Below the pieces are notes generated by a model. The model had not been told where the DNA came from and searched no databases. It saw nothing but the letters and a program-made list of their open reading frames with translations. 60,361 nt of DNA. It comes from Desulfurivibrionaceae bacterium. Lineage in GTDB: Bacteria > Desulfobacterota > Desulfobulbia > Desulfobulbales > VMSU01. Shown one piece after another: positions 1 to 8,938 of this stretch. The stretch lies in contig JAQYVV010000016.1 in NCBI GenBank assembly GCA_030145275.1, forward strand, positions 1 to 60,361, given 5' to 3'. A program made the translations under genes and the position numbers. Position 1 is the first letter of the stretch. The number at the start of each line of letters is the position of its first letter.

Positions 1-90
1 AGCATATTGAATGGCCCATTCTCGCAGCAAAAAATCTCTGCTCACTTGAGTGCCATTTGGGTAAATTCGGATGAATATTTTTTTGTAAAT

Positions 91-143
91 GGGGGGTCAA
101 AATTGGACGCTGTTTGGGGGTCAATTTTAAACGCTGTTTGACA
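91..143. mobile_element. Terminal end of an IS21-like insertion sequence
   Basis: Two imperfect tandem copies of a roughly 25-bp unit, GGGGTCAAAATTGGACGCTG and GGGGTCAATTTTAAACGCTG, each followed by TTTG, end in TGTTTGACA at 143. Read from the other strand the outer end starts TGTCAAACAGCG. IS21-family elements have such multiple terminal repeats and ends beginning TGT. The body of the element would lie to the left, outside the window. On the minus strand a short open frame starting near position 45 could be the first residues of a transposase, but this cannot be confirmed here. Confidence 0.55.
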
Positions 144-514
144 CGTATTGCTTCTAGTGAAATTCAATAGTCTTCAATATAAAATACAAATATAAAATAC
201 AAAGACTCAGATTTGACCTGACAAATTGAATTAGCTAATTTCAATGCCATCTGACAGGCGACCTAAATATTTGGTAGGTTTCTTTTGCCTCTGTCAGTTC
301 TACAGATATAGTTTAACTCTAACTGCTGACACAGAAGTTAAGGGGTTTTCAAAACATAATAACTTTTTGATGCCTGACGATTTTCACGTTTTACATGGAA
401 GTTCTCAACTCCACCCAACTGATCAAGTGCTAGTTGCTAGCATTATAAGAGCTTGTTTTAATGCATGGCGGATAGTTAATTAATGCCAGCAAAAAATTCT
501 ACTGGGAGGAAGAT

Positions 515-937
515 ATGCGAACATTGAGTTTACTGTTAGTCGGTGTGTTTCTGCTGTTGGGTGGGTGTGCCACAACAAAATACACGAAATCACAACTCCT
601 CTTTAGCGAAAACAAGGCGTCATTGTTGAGAAGTTATGAAGAGCCGGGGAATAATTCTTGGCGAGATTGCTTCAATGCTCCCCCAGAAGAGATAAAGGAA
701 GATTTTGTTGATTATTTATACGCGAGCTTTTCGGAAGAGCTAGACAGCATACCGCAGTCCTTTTTTACCGAAACAGAGCGCGTATCGATCAGCAGGGCAG
801 CAGCTACTGCTGGCCAAATGAAACTGTGGGCCAAATACAAAAACGCATTCTCTTTAGATAAAAATATAAACAACAAACAGAAACTAAAATTTTGTCAGAC
901 TGTAAAAAAAAGCTATGAAGGACTTTATGGGCAGTAG
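515..937 (+). CDS. Small lipoprotein, function unknown
   Basis: A 140-residue protein with a textbook lipoprotein signal: a short basic start, a hydrophobic stretch (LLLVGVFLLLGG) and a lipobox LGGC with the acylated Cys at about residue 18. It is therefore expected to be a membrane-anchored periplasmic or outer-membrane lipoprotein. The mature part is polar, with Trp and Cys (WRDCF) near residue 50, and matches no family I recognise. A clear ribosome-binding site, GGAGGAAG, lies just before the ATG. No operon partner is evident. The signal is seen directly; the function is unknown. Confidence 0.7.
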   Translation: MRTLSLLLVGVFLLLGGCATTKYTKSQLLFSENKASLLRSYEEPGNNSWRDCFNAPPEEIKEDFVDYLYASFSEELDSIPQSFFTETERVSISRAAATAGQMKLWAKYKNAFSLDKNINNKQKLKFCQTVKKSYEGLYGQ

Positions 938-1949
938 TACAGCCCCTATAGTGATCGGCAAGTGTAGCAGGTCTCGCAGGTGTGGGAATTAGACGTAAAA
1001 AGAAAGCATAGCCGATTTACTACTTCTCTTATGAAGCTTGAAAAATAGTAGACCCAAATTTGTTACAAAAATTAGTATGACATATTCAGGGATGTGTATA
1101 CTCCTTTTTATTGCTTAGAGCGTTCACCAATAACCTATATTTACCAGCAAAAAAACAAACAAATACAATATCTTAACAAAGCGGCCTCGTCTGCTAGTGC
1201 GTTTCGGGAGGGGGAAGTCCTATCCTAAATGCTCATTTTTATAATCTTTCTGGTAATGTCAATCTGCCAGAGGCCAATAATCTTCGTTGTTACACGTAGC
1301 ACTACACGCAATCTGGCAATGTCTTAACTCATGTTTGTCGGGTCATATAGGCAAGTAACCCTCTTTTACGGTTTTATTTGTGATGACAATCCGCCAGAGG
1401 TCAATAACCATAAATGTTCATCCTATTCCTTCAGGTGAAGTGGTGATGCCCTAATCCTTGTCCTTTTATGTAGTATTTATGTCCAGCAATTATAATCTTT
1501 ATACTCTTGAATAACCCTGCTTATGGCATTATTCACCTTTGCAGCCGTCCACTGTGTTGTTCACCAACTTATTAGATAATTGTCAGTGTTCTATTTATTG
1601 AATTTCATGTTGGCTTGGTTGGTGTTTTGGGCGGGGGTAAGGCCTTTTGTGAATTTTTAACCCTGGGGTGCACCTATCCAGATATTTCTTAATTAGTTAG
1701 GGGGGGGAGGTGGTTGCCAGGGGCGGAAAAGTTTGGTCACTATTTTACAGAATGCAGCCCTCTGTCACACTCTTTTTACTTGTAGTGATAACCAGCACAA
1801 AAGAAAAGGCAACACCATGTTATGATACAAGATATTGCCTTCGTTGTTGTTACTTGTTTTTACTTCAAATTAACATGAAGTTGGATTCAGGGTCTAGTGG
1901 GCTTATGCCTGTGGAAGTTCGAGTCTTCTCTTCGGCACCATTAAATAAT
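938..1949. other. Gene-poor stretch with two diverged 30-bp repeats
   Basis: No convincing coding region is visible in about 1 kb. Two similar segments lie near 1253-1282 and 1379-1408, sharing CAAT(C/T)(C/T)GCCAGAGG(C/T)CAATAA, with a related inverted-looking piece (CAATCTGGCAATGTC) near 1310. The short frames here have no ribosome-binding site and odd composition. It reads as decayed intergenic or mobile-element DNA. Confidence 0.4.
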
Positions 1950-1983
1950 AAAGGGACGCATCTTTAATAGATTGCGTCCCTTT
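1950..1983. terminator. Bidirectional terminator overlapping the end of hipA
   Basis: An 11-bp perfect stem AAAGGGACGCA / TGCGTCCCTTT (1950-1960 and 1973-1983) has a 12-nt loop and a T-run on the plus side (TTTTTATTTG). The hipA stop codon (1964-1966) sits inside the loop, so the last codons of hipA form half of the hairpin. Confidence 0.7.
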
Positions 1984-3214
1984 TTATTTGTTCTGCAATT
2001 TTATCGCAGGTCCTGGGTGTTACTCCTGTATCAAGGGCAAATGTGCGCCATTGGCCAATTGCAAGTGAGACCTCATGCAAGATTTTGTCGGCCAGCTTTT
2101 GACTGATATCGAATTGCTCAGCCAGTTGTGAAAAATGACTCTTTAACGGTTTGCGGCCTTCACCCGCGATGGTCGTTGTATGTTCTCCTCCCGGACCATC
2201 AGTAAAGACCAGATCATATGCCGGTGCAAGCATCCATCTGCCGCTTACACGGTCTAGCATAAAAGAGAAATTTTTCACATGATCGTCACGGTTATGAGCC
2301 AGAACATTAAAGACCATCAGGCGGAAAACACGAATAACATCTTCATGATTTTTGGTCAAAATACCAGTTACTTTGAGAAGATCAGCATAGTCACAATTGG
2401 GCAAACGGAAATTTGACTCAATCAGATTGCCAAAGGTATGAATGTGGCCCCGGTGGTTGCCAATGACGCGATCAAAACGTTTTGCTGCAAAAAAACAATC
2501 CCCTTGCTCGGTCTTGAAAAAACGGGTTTCGGGCATCTTGATTCCTGCCTCACGTGCCATCAAAGAGTAGGCATATTCGATAGGGCCTGCGTCCCTGGCA
2601 TCTTTACGAGCTGAAAATTTCACAATCCAATGTTCAAAGCCATCAGGAAGGTTGCCCTCGCCGGAAATAATCTCTGATGTTTCCGGGTTGAGGCCAACCA
2701 ATACCTTGGGACGTGCCCCGCCAGGACTGCCTCCGGCTCGCAATAATTGCGGTAACACCTCTGCGGGCTGTCCGGCAAAAATCTCTTGAGAGTTGTTCGC
2801 TAATTCATGGAGATCAAAAAGGGTTGATTCGTTTTGTGAATGGAGGCTGGGAGGATGGTAGGTCAAGGCGCCCATTGTTTTATCCCCCAGGTAGGCCAGG
2901 CGGTCTAGTGGCGAAATGACAGCAGGATCAAGGCCGATCTTGCGAAAATGACGGTCCATTAAAAGCAACCCCCAGCCATCGGGTAGAGAATCGTCAAAGA
3001 GACCGAATAGAGGCCCAAATTCACGGTTGCTATGCTCATGGAGTCCAGGTTTTAATGGCAGCGTAAAAGGGGATAGTTCCAGGCCACGGTTGAGCCACTG
3101 ATCACTATATTCAAAAAACAAACGCCTCCCTTGTTGTGCCAAAGTGCCCACCTTAAATGACTCACTCGGGGCCGTGGTAAAATGAACATCGATCTCTTTT
3201 AATACGTTTGCCAT
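1964..3214 (-). CDS. hipA: HipA-type serine/threonine kinase toxin
   Basis: A 416-residue HipA-family kinase, near the usual length of about 440. HipA toxins phosphorylate glutamyl-tRNA synthetase or related targets and cause growth arrest or persistence. Visible marks: an N-terminal HipA subdomain; the nucleotide-loop motif GGSPGGARPK at 161-170; VKFSARKD near 198-205; FAAKRFDR at 242-249; the catalytic and metal motif HNRDDHVKN at 307-315; and APAYDLVFTDG near 330-340. The antitoxin gene lies 1 nt upstream, the standard hipBA order. All motifs are intact, so it is probably functional. The target is not known from sequence. Confidence 0.93.
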   Translation of the reverse strand: MANVLKEIDVHFTTAPSESFKVGTLAQQGRRLFFEYSDQWLNRGLELSPFTLPLKPGLHEHSNREFGPLFGLFDDSLPDGWGLLLMDRHFRKIGLDPAVISPLDRLAYLGDKTMGALTYHPPSLHSQNESTLFDLHELANNSQEIFAGQPAEVLPQLLRAGGSPGGARPKVLVGLNPETSEIISGEGNLPDGFEHWIVKFSARKDARDAGPIEYAYSLMAREAGIKMPETRFFKTEQGDCFFAAKRFDRVIGNHRGHIHTFGNLIESNFRLPNCDYADLLKVTGILTKNHEDVIRVFRLMVFNVLAHNRDDHVKNFSFMLDRVSGRWMLAPAYDLVFTDGPGGEHTTTIAGEGRKPLKSHFSQLAEQFDISQKLADKILHEVSLAIGQWRTFALDTGVTPRTCDKIAEQIKRDAIY

Positions 3215-3215
3215 T

Positions 3216-3527
3216 TTAAATCTTTCCCCTCTTGGGAATAGATGCCCCTGAATGTGCCTTTAATTCAGCCAAGCTAGCCGCCTCTGGTTGCTTAAATAGC
3301 TCGGAAAATTCTTCAAGCTTTCCCAGGGCGTAGGCCAGGCGTAAAAGATTTTTCAACGAAACCTGACCGCTGTTTTCAAAACGCTTGAGTGATGCCTCGC
3401 TCACCCCCGCACGCTTAGCCAATGTGGATCGTTTGAATCCGGCCAATAGGCGCAACGTTTTTAACCGTGAGGCGAGAACTTTTTCTGCTTCGGGCGGGGT
3501 AAGAAGACTCGGGATTGTTTTAATCAT
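3216..3527 (-). CDS. hipB: HipB-like HTH antitoxin
   Basis: A 103-residue protein with an XRE-type helix-turn-helix at about residues 19-72 (LKTLRLLAGFKRSTLAKRAGVSE then ASLKRFENSG). HipB proteins bind and neutralise HipA and repress their own promoter as a complex. The C-terminal 30 residues are Lys/Ala rich, as expected for a flexible toxin-binding tail. It precedes hipA by 1 nt on the same strand. The A/T-rich stretch 3528-3558 is the likely self-regulated promoter, although no clean operator palindrome is visible. Confidence 0.88.
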   Translation of the reverse strand: MIKTIPSLLTPPEAEKVLASRLKTLRLLAGFKRSTLAKRAGVSEASLKRFENSGQVSLKNLLRLAYALGKLEEFSELFKQPEAASLAELKAHSGASIPKRGKI

Positions 3528-3558
3528 TGTTGAATTCTAACACCAAACAATCAAAGAG

Positions 3559-3849
3559 TCAAAATTTTAACCATATTAGGCTTAAATCAACATTAAGGGG
3601 CAATATGTTATCCTTTATCTTGCTGGGCGAGGAGGGGCGTGCGGTTAAGGGACACGGGAGGGGGTGGGGGCAGGCTTGATATTTTGATACTCTCTGGAGT
3701 CGTTCTCTTATAAATCCAAACTTTTCGGCCAGAAGGGGTTTTGCTTTTATCTGCTCACGAATGCGGTCAGCGCCCCTGTTTAATGCAGACAAATCTCGTG
3801 CAATAAGATTCTCCAGGTCAGTTAAAGGGAGATGCTCCTCCTCTTGCAT
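3559..3849 (-). CDS. Small hypothetical protein, possibly truncated
   Basis: A 96-residue frame. Residues 1-55 (DLENLIARDLSALNRGADRI and on) look like genuine amphipathic helical protein, but the rest is Pro/Ser rich and reads like out-of-frame DNA, so an upstream gene may have been fused by frameshift to noncoding sequence. There is no good ribosome-binding site before the ATG. It sits upstream of hipBA on the same strand with a 31-bp gap. I do not recognise a family. Confidence 0.3.
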   Translation of the reverse strand: MQEEEHLPLTDLENLIARDLSALNRGADRIREQIKAKPLLAEKFGFIRERLQRVSKYQACPHPLPCPLTARPSSPSKIKDNILPLNVDLSLIWLKF

Positions 3850-4040
3850 AAAGACTTAATGTCAAGATATCAAGCCTGACCCGGCTCTAATAATTATCCA
3901 AAGAATTATCCATAAAGTCTGTTTGCCTGACTAATCATAGATTGTTAGGTTATCTGATCTACTTACATGGGCTATCCACTCAACACAAGTTGCAATTTTG
4001 GTTGTATAAAAGTCCTAGTTCCTCGTCATTCGATGTGTCC

Positions 4041-4208
4041 TTAACCGTAATCCACAGCTAGTGCTGCCTTACAAGACCTGACCTCAGGTGTTACAGAAGA
4101 TGTAAGCTGTTTGGAAAGAGTTGTTTTACCGACCTGTCGTGGGCCGGACAGAAATACAATCTTCTCTTTCAGGTCTTTTTTGATGTGTTCTTCAAGGTAT
4201 CGTCTCAC
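4041..4208 (-). pseudogene. Truncated AAA ATPase (AAA_14/DUF4143-like) N-terminus
   Basis: The minus strand from GTG at 4208 to a stop at 4041 encodes about 55 residues including RRYLEEHIKKDLKEKIVFLS and a Walker A motif, GPRQVGKTT. That is the typical start of AAA_14/DUF4143 ATPases, which normally run to about 400 residues. After the P-loop region the frame degenerates and stops, and no remaining domain is found downstream. It is a remnant lying between two toxin-antitoxin modules. Confidence 0.6.
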
Positions 4209-4369
4209 CCGTCTATTATGATGTGCAGTTCAAAACGGTCAAGACTATTGTGCATCCTGGTTCATTTTGGCCACACAAAGCATGGTCGCAACATCAAAAA
4301 ACATCCCAACCTACTTCATGGTATGTATCCAGACAGGTTTTCTTTGTTAGAATAAAGATATTCCTGTTC

Positions 4370-4660
4370 CTACTTGTACACTTCCTCGTGACTGCCAATA
4401 TCGAGTAGTATAATTTCGTATTCAGTGATTCTGAGAGTAAGGGTAATACGGAAGCTGTAGGTGAGACTGACCGCATGTAGTCCGGTGAGTTTACCTTTTA
4501 ATGGGTGCAGTTTTAGGTGGGGTTGAAGGGGATCCTGTCGGAGATCTTCGATAATTTCAGCAAACTTTGTTTTAAGGTCAGGGTGCTTTTTGAAAAATTT
4601 TCGAGAACGACGTAAAAATGTAAGAGTTGTTACTAGTGAGAAAGTTCTATTCGGCATCAT
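4370..4660 (-). CDS. RelE/ParE-family toxin (YafQ-like)
   Basis: A small toxin of the RelE/ParE superfamily, about 96 residues from either of two adjacent ATGs (4660 or 4657); a longer frame to 4684 is less likely. Visible marks are a helical N-terminus (LTFLRRSRKFFKKHPDLK), the central HPLKGKLTGLHAVSLTYSFRI strand region, and the C-terminal LLDIGSHEEVY, a standard signature of this fold. Family members are ribosome-dependent mRNA interferases or gyrase poisons; which applies is not decided by sequence. It overlaps the end of the antitoxin gene by about 10 nt, so translation is probably coupled. Confidence 0.85.
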   Translation of the reverse strand: MMPNRTFSLVTTLTFLRRSRKFFKKHPDLKTKFAEIIEDLRQDPLQPHLKLHPLKGKLTGLHAVSLTYSFRITLTLRITEYEIILLDIGSHEEVYK

Positions 4661-4919
4661 CTTCAATCGCCTGTATAAGATCACTCACATTTTTAAACTC
4701 AGTTGTCCTGCCAAACTTAATATCTTCCAGTGAATTTTTTAAACGAAAAAGGTATGCCTCATCTTCTGCTTCTGCAAGTTCTTGATATCGTTCTTCCGTA
4801 AGCACGACATATTGTGGCAGGTTGTTCTTGATTATGTGTACTGGGCCTTGAGTAAGAATATTGTCAAGTATTGAAATACCGCGTCTTTTTATTTCCTGTG
4901 CAGGTATGGTTCTCATATG
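4647..4919 (-). CDS. Phd/YefM-family antitoxin
   Basis: An antitoxin of about 90 residues (MRTIPAQEIKRRGISILDNI and on). I chose the ATG at 4919 over one 30 nt upstream because AGGAGG lies at the ideal distance before it. The N-terminal half (QEIKRRG, PVHIIKNNLPQYVVLTEERY) is the Phd/YefM DNA-binding fold. The acidic C-terminus (DLIQAIEDDAE) is the toxin-neutralising tail. It is followed by the overlapping RelE-like toxin. Autorepression by the pair is expected from the family. Confidence 0.87.
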   Translation of the reverse strand, partial: HMRTIPAQEIKRRGISILDNILTQGPVHIIKNNLPQYVVLTEERYQELAEAEDEAYLFRLKNSLEDIKFGRTTEFKNVSDLIQAIEDDAE

Positions 4920-5255
4920 TCGGCCTCCTATAACAACTATTTGTGACACTTATTGTAGGACTTAATACAGCACCGGTCAAGGGGGCATTGTTGTAATAGT
5001 ATTTTGAAAGTATTTTTTTGCTGCCAAATGCTGTTTCTGTTTCAACAATACAACACCAAGGTTGAAATTAGCAATCTGCCGCTTGTATGGTCTAGAATAA
5101 CAGTGAATATTGTATTGCGAATACATATCTGTCGGTGTAAAAAATATAAACATTTAATTTTGTGTAATTTCGTTTAGTTGCTCATTTTTTATCGTGTTCG
5201 ACTTTTTGTAATTATTAACAACATTTTACACTATTTTAACATTGGGGAGCACGCC

Positions 5256-6023
5256 ATGAAAGTAGTTATCCTTGCAGGTGGTTTTGGCACGAGAATAAGT
5301 GAAGAGACCCATCTTAGGCCGAAACCCATGATCGAAATTGGCGGAAAACCCATACTGTGGCACATCATGAAGTCTTACTCAGCCTACGGACTTCACGACT
5401 TCATCATCTGCCTTGGGTATAAGGGATATATAGTAAAGGAATATTTTGCTAATTATTTTCTGCATATGTCCGATGTTACCTTTGACCTCAAAAAAAATAC
5501 TATGGAAGTTCATGCAGAGAAAGCGGAACCTTGGAGAGTCACTCTTATTGATACAGGAGAAAAAACCATGACAGGGGGGCGTCTTAAGCGTGTCAGGCAA
5601 TATCTTGGCGATGAGGATTTTTGTTTCACCTATGGTGACGGCCTTTCTAACGTCAACATCACCAAGTTGATCGAATTTCATAAGCGGCAGAACACTCTGG
5701 CAACAGTAACAGCAATCCAACCCCCCGGCAGGTTCGGAGCGTTGGATGTGAAAGGAAACAAGATCAATAGGTTTGAAGAAAAACCCCATGGAGAGGCTGG
5801 CTGGATTAACGGTGGTTATTTTGTCCTCTCTCCTGAGGTGATTGAGTATATAGATGACGACACGGTCTCCTGGGAAAGCGGCCCCATGGAAAGATTGGCG
5901 GCCGAAGGCCAACTTTCCGCGTATAAGCATGAGGGCTTTTGGAAACCCATGGACACCCAAAGAGACAATAAGCAACTGAAATCATTATGGGAGACCGGCG
6001 AGGCTCCTTGGAAGGTTTGGTAA
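5256..6023 (+). CDS. rfbF: Glucose-1-phosphate cytidylyltransferase
   Basis: A 255-residue enzyme making CDP-glucose from CTP and glucose-1-phosphate, the entry step to CDP-deoxysugars. The nucleotidyltransferase signature [20 protein letters not shown] is at residues 6-25; [12 protein letters not shown] holds the metal-binding Asp; [16 protein letters not shown] and [10 protein letters not shown] are further family motifs. ATG 5256, preceded by GGGGAG, gives the family length; an upstream ATG at 5178 would add 26 unrelated residues. It is the first gene of the sugar operon and is followed by rfbG after 1 nt. Confidence 0.95.
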   Translation: MKVVILAGGFGTRISEETHLRPKPMIEIGGKPILWHIMKSYSAYGLHDFIICLGYKGYIVKEYFANYFLHMSDVTFDLKKNTMEVHAEKAEPWRVTLIDTGEKTMTGGRLKRVRQYLGDEDFCFTYGDGLSNVNITKLIEFHKRQNTLATVTAIQPPGRFGALDVKGNKINRFEEKPHGEAGWINGGYFVLSPEVIEYIDDDTVSWESGPMERLAAEGQLSAYKHEGFWKPMDTQRDNKQLKSLWETGEAPWKVW

Positions 6024-6024
6024 A

Positions 6025-7086
6025 ATGATAGGTTTTTGGTCTGGCAAAAGAGTTCTAATTACCGGTCATACCGGCTTCAAAGGAAGCTGGCTATCCCTAT
6101 TATTGCAGCGCCTTGGAGCACAAATAACAGGATTTGCACTGCCGCCAGAGCCAACAAGTCTTTTTAATCTGGCGACCATAAAAGACGGTATGAAATCCGT
6201 ACTGGGCGACATACGCGATTTTGAACAATTACATGCGGTCACCAAGTCGTGCCGCCCTGAAATTGTTATTCATCTGGCGGCACAGGCATTGGTCCGGCAA
6301 GGGTACGAACATCCTGTGGAGACATTTGAAGCCAATATTATGGGGACCGTCAACATGCTGGAGGCATGTAGAATGGTTGACTCAGTCAAAGTGATTATAA
6401 ACGTCACCAGTGATAAATGTTATGAAAATAAAGGAGTAAAGCAAAAGTTCAAAGAAACAGACCCCATGGGCGGATCTGACCCCTATTCCTGCAGCAAAGG
6501 GTGCGCAGAACTGGTCACCAACTCTTTTCGCCGTTCTTTTTTTGCAAACAATAAAGTGGAACTTGCCTCGGTACGTGCCGGTAACGTGATTGGGGGGGGA
6601 GATTTTGGTCAAGATCGCCTTGTCCCGGATATCTTTAAAGCCATCGGTGCGGGCAAGCCGGTGCTCATTCGCAACCCGTCGGCCGTTCGTCCCTGGCAAC
6701 ACGTGTGCGAGCCTCTCCAAGGCTATATAATGTTAGCCGAGCAATTATGGGAGTCGGGGCAAAAGTACGCGGGAGGCTGGAATTTCGGCCCGGAAGAGGA
6801 TGACACTAAACCAGTCTCCTGGATTACTGACTATATTTGTCACCGTTGGGGTAAAGGAGCGCAATGGCGCCAGGATGAGAGTAACAATCCTGCTGAGGCT
6901 GAGCACCTGGCCCTTGACAATACCAAGGCAAAAACGGAACTGGGCTGGAAACCTCAATTGGGTTTATCCACCGCCTTAGATTGGAGTGTTTCCTGGTTTG
7001 CTGCCTACCATCAGAAAAAAGAGATGCGGGAAGTAACCGAACAGCAAATTACTAAATACCAAAATATGTGTAACAATGAGCCATAA
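6025..7086 (+). CDS. rfbG: CDP-glucose 4,6-dehydratase
   Basis: A 353-residue short-chain dehydrogenase/reductase converting CDP-glucose to CDP-4-keto-6-deoxyglucose. It shows an N-terminal NAD-binding motif GHTGFKGSWLS (residues 14-24), the active-site serine/threonine region NVTSDKCYENKG, and a catalytic Tyr/Lys pair (PYSCSK) near residue 155. RAGNVIGGGDFGQDRLVPD and RPWQHVCEPL are diagnostic for RfbG rather than RfbB. It overlaps the next methyltransferase by 11 nt, so the cassette is translationally coupled. Full length, no defects. Confidence 0.95.
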   Translation: MIGFWSGKRVLITGHTGFKGSWLSLLLQRLGAQITGFALPPEPTSLFNLATIKDGMKSVLGDIRDFEQLHAVTKSCRPEIVIHLAAQALVRQGYEHPVETFEANIMGTVNMLEACRMVDSVKVIINVTSDKCYENKGVKQKFKETDPMGGSDPYSCSKGCAELVTNSFRRSFFANNKVELASVRAGNVIGGGDFGQDRLVPDIFKAIGAGKPVLIRNPSAVRPWQHVCEPLQGYIMLAEQLWESGQKYAGGWNFGPEEDDTKPVSWITDYICHRWGKGAQWRQDESNNPAEAEHLALDNTKAKTELGWKPQLGLSTALDWSVSWFAAYHQKKEMREVTEQQITKYQNMCNNEP

Positions 7087-8311
7087 TACCTGTCGTTTTT
7101 GTCATACGTTACTTGAGCACACCTTTGTTGACCTGGGTATGTCCCCCCCATCAAACGCTTATCGCAGCGAGGGACAACTCAACGACATGGAACCGTTCTA
7201 CCCCCTTCATGTCCATGTCTGCTCCAATTGTTTTCTTGTTCAGCTTGCCGAGTTCGAGTCGCCGTCACAGATTTTCTCGGAGTATGCCTATTTCTCCTCA
7301 GTTTCCCGGAGCTGGCTTGATCATGCCAGCCAATATGTCGAAATGATGGCAAATCGTTTTGGAGTTGACCCAGACTGGCAAGTGATTGAAATTGCAAGTA
7401 ATGATGGTTATTTGTTGCAATATTTCAAAGAAAAAGGCGTGCCTGTCCTGGGCATTGAACCCGCCGCAAATGTCGCCGAGACAGCGCTTAAAAAGGGTAT
7501 TCCCTCAGTTGTCCAGTTTTTTGGTATGGATACTGCCAAGGAGTTGCTTACCCAAGGTACGAAAGCCGATCTTTTACTGGGCAACAACGTCCTAGCTCAC
7601 GTACCCGACATAAATGACTTTGTTGCAGGAATGAAGATTTTACTGAGCCCCACTGGCATAATTACAATGGAGGTCCCTCACCTGCTGCAACTCATAACCT
7701 CTAACCAGTTTGACACAATCTACCACGAGCATTTTTCGTACCTGTCTCTACTCACAGTTCAACAGATATTTGCTAGACAAGGACTTACCATTTTTGATGT
7801 TGAAGAACTGCCCACCCATGGTGGTTCACTACGAATCTATGCCCGGCATTACAAGAATGAGGTGCAATCAATAACTAGCAGAGTTAAAGAGATTATTGCC
7901 AAAGAGATTAAGGCTGACCTCAATTCCATGAATACTTACGCTAAGTTTGCCGACACGGTCCATAAAACGAAACGGGCCCTCCTCTCTTTTCTCATTGACG
8001 CAAAAAATGAGGGCAAGTCTATTGTCGCCTATGGCGCTGCGGCCAAGGGGAATACCTTGTTGAATTATTGCGGTATTGGTTCTGATTTTATTGACTATGT
8101 TGTTGATCGCAGCCCCTATAAGCAGTCGCTATATCTACCAGGAACCCATCTTCCCATATTGGGACCCGAAAAAATTAGCGATACCAGGCCGGATTATCTC
8201 CTTATTCTGCCATGGAACATCAAAGACGAGATTATGGCGGAGATGACCCACATAAGAGAATGGGGCGGGAAATTCGTGGTACCTATTCCTGAAGTAGAGG
8301 TTTTCAGCTAA
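7076..8311 (+). CDS. TylCIII-like nucleotide-sugar C-methyltransferase
   Basis: A 411-residue SAM-dependent methyltransferase of the sugar C-methyltransferase architecture. An N-terminal zinc-binding domain has Cys at 6, 9, 49 and 52; a class I SAM domain has VIEIASNDGYLLQYF from about 103; YHEHFSYLS lies near 216; and the C-terminal Methyltransf_14-type domain has VAYGAAAKGNTLLNY. TylCIII/NovU-type enzymes methylate C-3 of NDP-4-keto-6-deoxyhexoses. Here the substrate is likely CDP-linked because rfbF and rfbG are immediately upstream. It is followed by the epimerase gene with no gap. The substrate is inference; the fold is clear. Confidence 0.85.
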   Translation: MSHNTCRFCHTLLEHTFVDLGMSPPSNAYRSEGQLNDMEPFYPLHVHVCSNCFLVQLAEFESPSQIFSEYAYFSSVSRSWLDHASQYVEMMANRFGVDPDWQVIEIASNDGYLLQYFKEKGVPVLGIEPAANVAETALKKGIPSVVQFFGMDTAKELLTQGTKADLLLGNNVLAHVPDINDFVAGMKILLSPTGIITMEVPHLLQLITSNQFDTIYHEHFSYLSLLTVQQIFARQGLTIFDVEELPTHGGSLRIYARHYKNEVQSITSRVKEIIAKEIKADLNSMNTYAKFADTVHKTKRALLSFLIDAKNEGKSIVAYGAAAKGNTLLNYCGIGSDFIDYVVDRSPYKQSLYLPGTHLPILGPEKISDTRPDYLLILPWNIKDEIMAEMTHIREWGGKFVVPIPEVEVFS

Positions 8312-8836
8312 ATGATATTTACGGAAACCAGACTACAGGGGGCCTTTATAATTGATATCGAACCAATTGAGGATGAACGCGGTTTTTTTGCACGGAGTTG
8401 GTGTCGAAATGAGTTTGAGGCACATGGCCTAACTCCTGATTTCGTCCAGTGCAACATCTCTTTCAACAAAAAAAAAGGAACATTACGAGGATTGCATTAT
8501 CAGGATGAACCGAACCAGGAAGTAAAGCTGGTAAGATGCACACGAGGTTCTCTCTTTGATGTAATTGTCGATCTGCGAGCTGAATCGAAAACTTTTCGGG
8601 AATGGATCAACGTTGAACTTTCCGCTTCTAACCATAGAATGCTTTACGTTCCAAAAGGTTTTGCCCATGGGTTCCAGACATTGGAGGACAACACCGAAGT
8701 TTTTTATCAGATGTCTGAGTTTTATCGACCAGAGAGTGTAAGGGGGGTTCACTGGAACGATCCTTCCCTTGCCATCGCATGGCCGTTTCCTATGACGGTT
8801 ATGTCAGAAAATGATTCGAGTTGTAAACTGCTTTAA
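8312..8836 (+). CDS. RfbC-like NDP-4-keto-6-deoxyhexose epimerase
   Basis: A 174-residue cupin epimerase of the RmlC/RfbC family, which epimerises C-3 and/or C-5 of 4-keto sugars. Motifs: DERGFFARSW near 21-30, the catalytic His in GTLRGLHYQ near residue 60, VPKGFAHGFQ, and the catalytic Tyr region EVFYQMSEFY. In this operon it probably acts on a CDP-4-keto sugar, before or after C-methylation, rather than on dTDP-4-keto-rhamnose; no rmlA, rmlB or rmlD is nearby. The start codon directly follows the preceding stop. Single versus double epimerisation cannot be read from sequence. Confidence 0.87.
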   Translation: MIFTETRLQGAFIIDIEPIEDERGFFARSWCRNEFEAHGLTPDFVQCNISFNKKKGTLRGLHYQDEPNQEVKLVRCTRGSLFDVIVDLRAESKTFREWINVELSASNHRMLYVPKGFAHGFQTLEDNTEVFYQMSEFYRPESVRGVHWNDPSLAIAWPFPMTVMSENDSSCKLL

Positions 8837-8938
8837 TCTTGGAAGACTCCTGAGAAATTACGACAAAAGCTGCCTTCGTAGTCAGAAAAACAATAAGTTA
8901 AAGTGACAGGGCCCGATTTTGAGTTGATTTCACCTTAA

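Noticed and set aside
244..483. 79-residue frame on the plus strand
   Set aside because: No ribosome-binding site, no recognisable domain, next to an IS end; more likely chance or a relic.
1710..1967. 85-residue plus-strand frame before hipA
   Set aside because: Odd composition, overlaps the hipA terminator, no family.
3634..3664. G-rich stretch with several runs of G near the 96-residue frame
   Set aside because: Just low-complexity in what looks like noncoding DNA; no evidence for a structured element.
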